Shown: positions 55,189 to 62,116 of the stretch, piece after piece
How the letters are laid out: every line of letters begins with the position of its first letter
How positions within the stretch are numbered: position 1 is the stretch's first letter
NCBI RefSeq assembly: GCF_047123815.1
Contig: NZ_CP138920.1
Coordinates: forward strand, 2,046,001 to 2,110,000
Direction: 5' to 3'
Length of the DNA: 64,000 nucleotides
Source: Maricaulis sp017643475
Lineage (GTDB): Bacteria > Pseudomonadota > Alphaproteobacteria > Caulobacterales > Maricaulaceae
Translations under genes and position numbers: made by a program
Notes under the pieces: model-generated
Database searches by the model: none
What the model was told of the DNA's origin: nothing
The model's input: only the letters and a program-made list of their open reading frames with translations

Positions 55189-55195
55189 GTGGGAC

Positions 55196-56197
55196 ATGTT
55201 CGGTATCGGCTTCGTAGAAATCCGGGATTTTCTCACTGATCCGCAGATGCTGCTGACGGTGGTCTCCGGCCTGCTCGTTTTTGCCACCATTGTCACCCTG
55301 ACTTCGCCCATGTTCAGCGGCGACAAGCTCGACAAGCGTATCAAGGGTGTGCAGCACCGTCGTGAGGAGCTGCGCCGCAAGAACCGTGAACAGCTTGAGG
55401 CCGATGCGCGGGCGAAACACGAAAGTCGCTCTATCCGGGGCGAGGAGGCCAAGGGCCTCATGCGCAAGGTCGTGGATTCGCTCAACCTGCAAAAGGCCTT
55501 CGAGGATCCCGAGCTGCAGGCCAAGCTGGCGCAGGCCGGCCTGCGCGGAAATCGCCCGACGGTGACCTTCTACTTCTTCCGCCTGACGGCGCCTTTCGTG
55601 ATGCTGGGCGGGGCGCTCTTTTATCTGTTCATGGTCAATGATTTCGGCCTGCCGACCATCACGCGATACTGTTTCGCCCTGGGTATCGGTATGCTGGGCT
55701 ATTATGCGCCGAACCTTTATCTCTCCAACCTGGCTGCCAAGCGCCAGCAGTCAGTCATGGGCGCATTCCCGGATGCCCTGGACCTCCTGTTGATCTGTGT
55801 GGAATCGGGAATGTCAGTTGAAGCGGCTTTCCACAAGGTCTCTACGGAGATCGGTGCCCAGTCCGTTGAACTGGCTGAAGAGTTGTCCCTGACCACGGCG
55901 GAGCTCGCTTATTTGCAGGATCGCCGGATCGCCTATGAGAACCTGGCCAAACGCACCAATCACCCGGGGGTAAAAGCGGTCTGCACCTCGCTGATCCAGG
56001 CGGAGCGATATGGTACCCCGCTGGGACAGGCCCTGCGGGTCATGGCCAAGGAAAACCGGGACATGCGTCTGGCCGCCGCCGAAAAAAAGGCGGCCTCGCT
56101 GCCGGCCAAGCTGACAGTTCCAATGATCGTGTTTTTCCTGCCCGTACTGTTCGTGGTTATTCTCGGACCGGCCATCATCCGCTTCAATAGTCTGTGA
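55196..56197 (+). CDS. tadC: Pilus platform protein TadC
   Basis: 333 residues; second platform protein, again with a T2SSF domain (AFPDALDLLLICVESGMSVEAAF, then SLIQAERYGTPLGQALRVMA). Four helices are predicted by hydrophobicity. An N-terminal charged segment (EELRRKNREQLEADARAKHE) follows the first helix. Seven bases after tadB. Confidence 0.95.
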   Translation: MFGIGFVEIRDFLTDPQMLLTVVSGLLVFATIVTLTSPMFSGDKLDKRIKGVQHRREELRRKNREQLEADARAKHESRSIRGEEAKGLMRKVVDSLNLQKAFEDPELQAKLAQAGLRGNRPTVTFYFFRLTAPFVMLGGALFYLFMVNDFGLPTITRYCFALGIGMLGYYAPNLYLSNLAAKRQQSVMGAFPDALDLLLICVESGMSVEAAFHKVSTEIGAQSVELAEELSLTTAELAYLQDRRIAYENLAKRTNHPGVKAVCTSLIQAERYGTPLGQALRVMAKENRDMRLAAAEKKAASLPAKLTVPMIVFFLPVLFVVILGPAIIRFNSL

Positions 56198-56235
56198 CGA
56201 AATTGATTTGGCGCGGTAATTGAATAGTCTGCGTC

Positions 56236-56745
56236 ATGTTACAGAAGTGGACACCGCCCATGTTTTCGGGCCGCAATTCAGCGGAAAAGCGTCGTGAAGC
56301 GATTGAGGCGGCCGATCTGGCCGTCGCTGAAGCGATGACCGCTATCAACAACGAAGACGTCGAAGCGGCTCGCAAGGCGCTGTCCGAAGCGCCCAAGACC
56401 CATTTTGCCGATGTTGGCTGGAAGGTTGGCCTGGCGGGAGCGATGGTTGATTTGATGGCTGGTCGCATGCGCAGTTCTGTGAACAAGTTCGTCGCCGTGT
56501 GCAGCCGTCTGGATGACACGTCCCTGTCCAAGGACGACAAGAATTATCTTCGTCTGTATGCGCTCTATCGCACCAGCGAGGCCAGCAAGGACCGCAAGGC
56601 GCCGCCGGCCCTGCGTGAACTGGTCGAGGATTTCCGTTTCGACCACACCCTGGTCGACCCGGTCCTGCGCAAGGACTTCCCGTTGAAAAAAGTCGACCCG
56701 GAAGCCGAGGTCGCAGCCCCGCCTCCACCACCTCCTGCGGTTTGA
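56236..56745 (+). CDS. Small helical protein downstream of tadC
   Basis: 169 residues, not recognised. Predominantly helical and charged (REAIEAADLAVAEAMTAINN, then ARKALSEAPKTHF), and might form TPR-like hairpins, with a Pro-rich tail (APPPPPPAV). No signal peptide or membrane helix. The start is uncertain; ATG 56260 would remove eight residues. Only 38 bases separate it from tadC, so it may be the last gene of the pilus operon or a TadD-like helical factor, but there is no motif to prove either. Confidence 0.55.
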   Translation: MLQKWTPPMFSGRNSAEKRREAIEAADLAVAEAMTAINNEDVEAARKALSEAPKTHFADVGWKVGLAGAMVDLMAGRMRSSVNKFVAVCSRLDDTSLSKDDKNYLRLYALYRTSEASKDRKAPPALRELVEDFRFDHTLVDPVLRKDFPLKKVDPEAEVAAPPPPPPAV

Positions 56746-56753
56746 GATTGTCT

Positions 56754-56913
56754 GATCTCACGCCAACTCGCTGCGCTCGCGGCTCCGATGGGGCGGGCTG
56801 ACCGCCTGGCGCGCGGTCGCGCTTGCGAAGTGGTTTTCGATCTCACGGCAGTTCGCTTTGCTCACGCCTCCGATGGGGCGGGCTGACCGCCCGGCGCGCA
56901 GTCGCGCTTGCGA
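56754..56913. repeat. Two 75-base direct repeats
   Basis: Copies at 56754-56828 and 56839-56913, separated by ten bases, differ at nine positions (about 88 percent identity). Both share the block CCGATGGGGCGGGCTGACCG. The period is 85 bases. Origin unknown; they resemble dispersed extragenic repeat units. Confidence 0.85.
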
Positions 56914-56933
56914 CGCCTTTGGCGTCGGAGGTT

Positions 56934-56998
56934 GGTGTTTTCCTCCCCCTCCAGGGGGAGGTCCCGCGAAGCGGGGGAGGGGGAACACCAAAACCTCC
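56934..56998. repeat. Long palindromic element with nested GC-rich stems
   Basis: GGTGTTTTCCTCCCCC on the left is roughly complementary to GGGGGAGGGGGAACACC on the right, with the shorter palindrome CCTCCCCCTCCAGGGGGAGG nested on the left side. It could fold into a large cruciform or an mRNA 3'-end structure for the pilus operon. Confidence 0.65.
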
Positions 56999-57230
56999 AC
57001 GCGCCAGGACGCTGGAGTGAGAGGCATGCGGAAGGCCGGCGAAACCGGATGTATATTCAAAAGCAGGGGTTAAAGGCCTCCCGCACACGGGTCTGCTGTC
57101 TGTCATGCCCTTGTGACCCCGAAGGGTCGACAGACGCTTCCCGCACATCCACGCCCGAAAAGACTGAGCTCTCGCCTCCCACGACATGGATCACGGGTGA
57201 TTATGGGGGAGGATCGAGCTGTGTGGATAT

Positions 57231-57273
57231 CTTCCCCGCTCGCGGGGAAGTGGGCTCGCCGTAGCCAACGGCG
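57231..57273. repeat. Pair of perfect small palindromes
   Basis: CTTCCCCGC and GCGGGGAAG flank a two-base loop (57231-57250); CGCCGT and ACGGCG around AGCCA follow (57258-57273). Together they look like an extragenic palindromic unit; possibly a terminator for the leftward MFS gene. Confidence 0.6.
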
Positions 57274-57370
57274 AAGGCGGGGTCGAAGGGGCGCGAACGC
57301 TAGTGAGAACAACACCTTCGCGCTACGCCCCCTCCGTCCCTTCGGGACACCTCCCCGGGGGGAGGATAAC

Positions 57371-58879
57371 TCAAACCGTCTGTTTCTTTCCCGGCACGGC
57401 AAACAGCGCCAGTGCAGCAATGGTCCACGATCCCGCCGCGATGAAGAAGGTCAGTATGGCCTGGCCACCCAGGAAACCGGTCAGGATGGGCCCCATGACG
57501 CCGGCGACGACCATTTGGGGCAGGACGATGAAGAAATTGAAGATGCCCATATAGATACCCATCTTCCTGGCCGGCAGGGCGTCGGAGAGGATGGCGTAGG
57601 GCATGGTCAGGATGGAGCCCCAGGCCATGCCGATGCCGATCATCGGGATCAGTAGCATGTTCGGGTCCGAGATGAAGTAGAGCGAGGCATAGGACAGGGC
57701 GCCGGCACACAGGCTGAAACCGTGAGCGAAACGGCGATTGATGCGCGCCGAGATCAGCACCAGGGCGATCGCCCAGACAGCGGACACACCATTATAGGTG
57801 CTGAACAGCGTACCGACCCAGTTGGCGCCCTGGTTATAGGCTTCCGAGGTCGGGTCCGAGCTTCCGTAATGATGCGCGGCAATGGCGGGCGTCGTGTAGA
57901 CCCACATGATGAACAGCGCGAACCAGGAGAAGAACTGGACGACTGCCAGGCGCTGCATGACCTTCGGCATGGAGACCAGGTCGGTCATGATGTGACTGAC
58001 GAGATTGTTCGTCTGCTGGCGCATTTTGAACAGGGCGTGGGTCAGGAAGGCGAGGCCGATACCGCCCGCTGTCACTGTCAGCACATATAGTTCAGGCGCC
58101 ATCTCGAAGCGATAAATGGCAAAACTGCCCAGCGCGAAAACCATCAACAGGCTGACGGCATTGGCGATGAAATAGCTGGCGGATTTCTCCTGCGGCTCGG
58201 AAGAATTGCTCCGGCCGGCATCCTTGCTTTCTTCCTTGTCGAAGCTGGCGAGTTGTTCCGGTGAATATTCGCGTGTGGACAGGATCGTCCATCCCACCGC
58301 GATGAACATGGCGATGCCGCCGATATAGAAGGAGTATTTGACCGAGTCCGGGATGACGCCTTCCGGGGCGGTTGTGGCGACGCCAAACCACTCCGTCAGA
58401 ATGCCCGGCATGGCCGAGGCGAGGGCGGCACCAGCACCGATCAGGATGGTCTGCATGGCAAATCCCTGGGTGCGCTGGCGCGAGGGCAGCATGTCCCCGA
58501 CAAAGGCGCGGAAGGGTTCCATGGACACATTGATCGAGGCGTCGAGCACCCACAACATCACCACGCCGGCCCACAGATAGGGCGAGTGCGGCATGATGAA
58601 GAGGGAGAGTGTGGACAGCACGGCACCGGCCAGGAAATAGGGGCGACGGCGGCCCAGCGGGCCCCAGGTGCGGTCGGAGAAATGGCCGATCAGCGGCTGT
58701 ACCAAGAGGCCCGTTACCGGTCCGGCGAGCCAGTAGATCGCCAGGTTGGACACATCCGCGCCCAGGGTCTGGAAGATCCGGCTGATATTGGCGCCCTGCA
58801 GGGCAAAAGCCATCTGGATCCCGAAGAAGCCAAACGACATGTTGAAAATCTGCCAGAAACCCAGCCGAGGCTTTAACAT
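57371..58879 (-). CDS. MFS sugar transporter (maltose/sucrose SLC45-like)
   Basis: 502 residues; inner-membrane symporter. About twelve membrane helices. The N terminus FGFFGIQMAFALQGANISRIFQTLG and loop GHFSDRTWGPLGRRRPYFLAG are characteristic of the maltose/sucrose-proton symporters found beside Caulobacter-type mal genes. A long cytoplasmic loop (about 210-240) is rich in Ser, Glu and Lys. Divergent from the LacI gene and in the same block as a GH13 glucosidase and TonB receptor, so it probably imports a malto-oligosaccharide. Confidence 0.88.
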   Translation of the reverse strand: MLKPRLGFWQIFNMSFGFFGIQMAFALQGANISRIFQTLGADVSNLAIYWLAGPVTGLLVQPLIGHFSDRTWGPLGRRRPYFLAGAVLSTLSLFIMPHSPYLWAGVVMLWVLDASINVSMEPFRAFVGDMLPSRQRTQGFAMQTILIGAGAALASAMPGILTEWFGVATTAPEGVIPDSVKYSFYIGGIAMFIAVGWTILSTREYSPEQLASFDKEESKDAGRSNSSEPQEKSASYFIANAVSLLMVFALGSFAIYRFEMAPELYVLTVTAGGIGLAFLTHALFKMRQQTNNLVSHIMTDLVSMPKVMQRLAVVQFFSWFALFIMWVYTTPAIAAHHYGSSDPTSEAYNQGANWVGTLFSTYNGVSAVWAIALVLISARINRRFAHGFSLCAGALSYASLYFISDPNMLLIPMIGIGMAWGSILTMPYAILSDALPARKMGIYMGIFNFFIVLPQMVVAGVMGPILTGFLGGQAILTFFIAAGSWTIAALALFAVPGKKQTV

Positions 58880-59165
58880 GCCTTTCTCCCCGTTTTCATA
58901 ATTTTGCGAATATTGCGATATCGGGTTGAGCTTGTCGAGTAGAAAGGTCGGCGGCTGACTAGCCTATGTTTAGCAACCTTGAGCGGTCTATCAGCGTCCT
59001 GTGTCGGCGGGTTTGTGTTCTCTCGTGGTGGTCGAAATATGCAATAAATTGCAAGATCGGTGAAATTGGTGTTCTCTCGGAGAAAGTGAGCGGTGGAGCT
59101 TGCAATTCCGTTTTCGCCGTTTACCACTGCAAATGCTGCAAAAAAGACAAGAGGGCTATGAAATC
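58880..59165. promoter_or_regulatory. Divergent control region between MFS and LacI genes
   Basis: Contains an inverted repeat TGCAATAAATTGCA (59040-59053), a further TGCAAATGCTGCA (59128-59140) and a half-site TTGCAA near 59100. A direct repeat GTGTTCTCTCG occurs at 59015-59025 and 59069-59079, bracketing the first palindrome. Candidate operators for the adjacent LacI protein. Confidence 0.55.
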
Positions 59166-60179
59166 GTGACGAAAAAGACCACTCGTCTGGAAGATCTCGC
59201 CAAGCGGGCCGGTGTCTCTGTGTCCACCGCGTCACGGGCATTGAATGACAGCCCCTCCGTCAATATGCGCACCAAGCAGGCGATCTGGAAGCTCGCACGG
59301 GAGCTGGATTATCCCTTCCGCCGTCACATGCCGGCCGGGCCGATCGGGGCCAAGGCGACGATCTCCATTGTGGTGCCCAAGCCGCAGGACCGCGATACCC
59401 GCCTGTCCGATCCGTTTTTCTTCGAACTGCTGGCCGGTGTTGGTGATGCCGCGCGTGAGCGCGATTGCGACATCCATATCTCGCATGTCACACCGGGTAG
59501 TTATGATGACCTGGTAATGTCGATGACGACACACCGCGCCGATGGTGTGATCTTTGTCGGGCAGAGCACGCTGCACAACGCCTTCAACCGGCTTGCCGAG
59601 ACCGAGGGGCGTTTCGTGGTCTGGGGCGCCGAGCTTCCCGAGCAGCGCTATTGCTGTGTCGGTTCGGACAATTTCGCCGGTGGTCGCCGGGCTGCGGCGC
59701 ACCTGGCGCGACTGGGGCGCAAGCGTATCGCCTTTCTGGGGCAGTCCGAGGCGCCGGAAGTCATGCAGCGTTTCCGCGGTTATCGCGATGCGCTGGATGC
59801 GGCGGGGCTTGATGTGAGTGACGAGCTGGTCATCCCGTCCCATTTCGACGTGGAGTCGGCGGAGGCCTCGATCGAGGCTGTGGTCAAGAATGGTGTCGAG
59901 ATCGACGGTATAGTCGCGGCCAGTGACGTGATTGCCTTTGGTGCCATTCGCGGTCTGCAGCTGGCCGGTCTGACCGTGCCGAAGGATGTCTCTGTTGTCG
60001 GTTACGACAACATCTCCTTTGCGCGCTATTCCAATCCCGCGCTGACCACGATTGACCAGGACATGGCCGCGGCGGGTCGATTGATCCTGTCCAAACTGCT
60101 CGACTTCCGTGGGCCACAGGCGCGTCGTTCCGAGCGCCTGTCGACCGACCTTATTGTGCGCGCCAGCTGTGGCGCCTAG
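59166..60179 (+). CDS. LacI-family transcription regulator
   Basis: 337 residues; DNA-binding regulator with a periplasmic-binding-type effector domain. The N-terminal helix-turn-helix reads TTRLEDLAKRAGVSVSTASRAL, with the hinge helix near VNMRTKQAIWKLARELDYPF. The C-terminal sugar domain includes DGIVAASDVIAFGAIRGLQ and SVVGYDNISFARYSNP. A GTG at 59166 with GAGGG about ten bases upstream is the chosen start; there is no in-frame ATG that gives the family N terminus. It converges with the glucosidase gene (four-base overlap). Confidence 0.93.
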   Translation: MTKKTTRLEDLAKRAGVSVSTASRALNDSPSVNMRTKQAIWKLARELDYPFRRHMPAGPIGAKATISIVVPKPQDRDTRLSDPFFFELLAGVGDAARERDCDIHISHVTPGSYDDLVMSMTTHRADGVIFVGQSTLHNAFNRLAETEGRFVVWGAELPEQRYCCVGSDNFAGGRRAAAHLARLGRKRIAFLGQSEAPEVMQRFRGYRDALDAAGLDVSDELVIPSHFDVESAEASIEAVVKNGVEIDGIVAASDVIAFGAIRGLQLAGLTVPKDVSVVGYDNISFARYSNPALTTIDQDMAAAGRLILSKLLDFRGPQARRSERLSTDLIVRASCGA

Positions 60180-61801
60180 GTGCGCGCCGCAATCAGGCCT
60201 GCATAGCCGGCGAGACTATCGCCATCGCTGTCGTGATTGACGCTCTCGATCACCGTCCATCCGGCCGGCAACTGCCAGTCAATCTTTTGTGCGCTCAGAT
60301 TGAAGGCGCAGAGCAGGGCGTCATTGCCCGAGCCACGCTGAAAGATTGCCAGCTTGTCCGGTGTGTCTCCGAAAAAGCGCATGGAGCCTTCGCGCAGGGT
60401 GCTGTTTTCACGGCGCAGGGCCAGAATGCGTCTTGCAATGGTGAGCGTTGAATTCTCGTCTGCAGCCTGCAGGTCGACGGCAAGCTCGGCGTGGCGTGGA
60501 TCCACCGGCAGCCAGGGTTCGGCTGATGAAAAGCCGGCGTTTTCAGCGTCGTGCTGCCAGGGCATGGGGGTGCGGGCGCCATCGCGACCGAGGGTCTCCG
60601 GCCAGTTGGTGATGGCTTCGGGGTCCTGCAGTCTCTCAAATGGCACATGCGCCTGGGGCAGGCCCAGCTCCTCGCCCTGATAGATGAAGATGTTCCCGCG
60701 CAGGCTGTTCAGCAGCAGGAAGGACATGCGGGCGAATGCGGCCTGGTTCTCCTCGCTCGCCCATCGCGAAATCGCACGCGGTGCGTCGTGATTGGAGAAA
60801 GTCCAGCTCGGCCAGCCGGTCTCGTCATTTTCCGGCCAAAGCTCGGTAGCTTCCCGGATCAGGTCCGCATTAAGCGCGTTGGCGTAGAGATAGAGGAAGC
60901 CGTAGGCACTGTGCAGCCGGCCCGGCGGGGCGGTGTAGAGCTTCATCTCTTCCTGTCCGCGCTCGCCGCCGACTTCTGCAACGAGGAAGCGCCCGGAATA
61001 TGTGTCAGCCTGGGCGCGCAGTTCCTCCAGGAAATCAATGATGGCCGGGTGGGACTGGTTATAGAAATGGTGCTGGAAGTCGAAGGGGCGGGTCTTCTTC
61101 GTGCTGGCATCCCGGACCGGCGGATTATCGCGCATGTTCAGGTCGTGCATCATGAAGTTCACGGCATCCAGGCGAATGCCGTCTACACCGCGATCCAGCC
61201 AGAATTTCTGCGTGGCCAGGATGGCGTCCTGGACGGCTGGATTGTGCACGTTGAGATCGGGCTGCTGTGGCAGGAAGTTGTGCAGATAATACTGTCCGCG
61301 CCGAGCATCCCAGGTCCAGGCCGGACCACCAAAAACGGATTGCCAGTTTGTCGGCGGGGAGCCGTCCGGGTTGGCGTCAGCCCAGACAAACCAGTCGGCC
61401 TTGTCATTGTCCCGGCTGGTGCGGCTTTCGCGGAACCAGTCGTGCTGGTCCGAGGCATGTGAATAGACCTGGTCGATAATGACTTTCAGGCCGAGCTCAT
61501 GTGCACGCGCCAGCAGGGCGTCGAAGTCTTCGAGAGTGCCAAAAATCGGATCTACGTCACAGAAGTCGGCCACGTCATAACCGAAATCGGCCATCGGGGA
61601 TTTGTAGAAGGGGGAGATCCAGACGGCATCCACGCCCAGCTCGGCAATATGCTCGAGGTGTTGGGTGATGCCGGGCAGGTCGCCGATTCCATCGCCGTTC
61701 GAGTCGGCATAGCTGCGGGGATATATCTGGTAGATCGTCGCGCCTTTCCACCATTCCGCCTGCGGTGACGGTTCGGCGGATGATCTGACAAGCATCTCCA
61801 T
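60176..61801 (-). CDS. GH13 alpha-glucosidase
   Basis: 541 residues; hydrolyses alpha-1,4 (perhaps alpha-1,6) linked glucose from short malto-oligosaccharides. GH13 motifs are DQVYSHASDQH (region I), GIRLDAVNF with the nucleophile Asp (about 214), LVAEVGG with the acid/base Glu (about 275) and FSNHDAPR with the third Asp (about 338). The first residues MEMLVRSSAEPSP lack a signal peptide, so it acts in the cytoplasm on imported sugar. ATG 61801 is chosen; the longer upstream reading covers the operator region. Confidence 0.93.
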   Translation of the reverse strand: MEMLVRSSAEPSPQAEWWKGATIYQIYPRSYADSNGDGIGDLPGITQHLEHIAELGVDAVWISPFYKSPMADFGYDVADFCDVDPIFGTLEDFDALLARAHELGLKVIIDQVYSHASDQHDWFRESRTSRDNDKADWFVWADANPDGSPPTNWQSVFGGPAWTWDARRGQYYLHNFLPQQPDLNVHNPAVQDAILATQKFWLDRGVDGIRLDAVNFMMHDLNMRDNPPVRDASTKKTRPFDFQHHFYNQSHPAIIDFLEELRAQADTYSGRFLVAEVGGERGQEEMKLYTAPPGRLHSAYGFLYLYANALNADLIREATELWPENDETGWPSWTFSNHDAPRAISRWASEENQAAFARMSFLLLNSLRGNIFIYQGEELGLPQAHVPFERLQDPEAITNWPETLGRDGARTPMPWQHDAENAGFSSAEPWLPVDPRHAELAVDLQAADENSTLTIARRILALRRENSTLREGSMRFFGDTPDKLAIFQRGSGNDALLCAFNLSAQKIDWQLPAGWTVIESVNHDSDGDSLAGYAGLIAART

Positions 61802-62116
61802 CGTGGTGTTCCCCTTTGTCCTTCTTAACGCCCTAGTTTCGTTGGGCGAATTCGCAGTTGTGTGAGATGCAAGCGCAAGTCTTGCTTTCACAAAGTCTGC
61901 AAAAATTGCAGAAAATTGCAAAACATGTCAACGCCCAAGAATTCGCGATATGCTATATATAATTGAGATAGATCGGATGTAACAATTTCGCTACAGTTTA
62001 TTTATCTCCGAAAATTTCATCCACTTGATGCTTGCCGAGAGGTGCGATTTTCATTAATTTGCAAGCTGGCTACCCAGTCACGTGTGGAAAAGTGACGGGT
62101 GTGAGGGAGGAAATTT
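61802..62116. promoter_or_regulatory. Divergent control region between glucosidase and TonB receptor
   Basis: 315 bases, AT-rich from about 61890 to 62060. The 15-base palindrome CTGCAAAAATTGCAG at 61897-61911, a second TTGCA at 61916-61920 and TTTGCAAG near 62058-62065 echo the TGCAA/TTGCA elements upstream of the lacI gene. No gene is seen. Probably the shared operator for LacI. Confidence 0.65.
61897..61911. promoter_or_regulatory. Candidate LacI-type operator
   Basis: CTGCAA-AAA-TTGCAG is a perfect palindrome with a three-base centre, upstream of both the glucosidase and receptor genes. LacI proteins bind such near-palindromes; binding here is inferred. Confidence 0.5.

Larger units (their letters stand above)
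56746..57370. other. Repeat- and palindrome-rich intergenic region
   Basis: No gene is supported over 625 bases. It holds a 75-base direct repeat and several GC-rich palindromes: CCTCCCCCTCCAGGGGGAGG (56942-56961), CTTCCCCGCTCGCGGGGAAG (57231-57250), GTCCCTTCGGGAC (57335-57347) and CCTCCCC-GG-GGGGAGG (57350-57365). It ends at the stop of the MFS gene. Similar extragenic palindromes are scattered in many alphaproteobacterial genomes. Confidence 0.8.

Noticed and set aside
56754..56913. CRISPR array
   Set aside because: Only two long imperfect repeats, a ten-base spacer and no cas genes.
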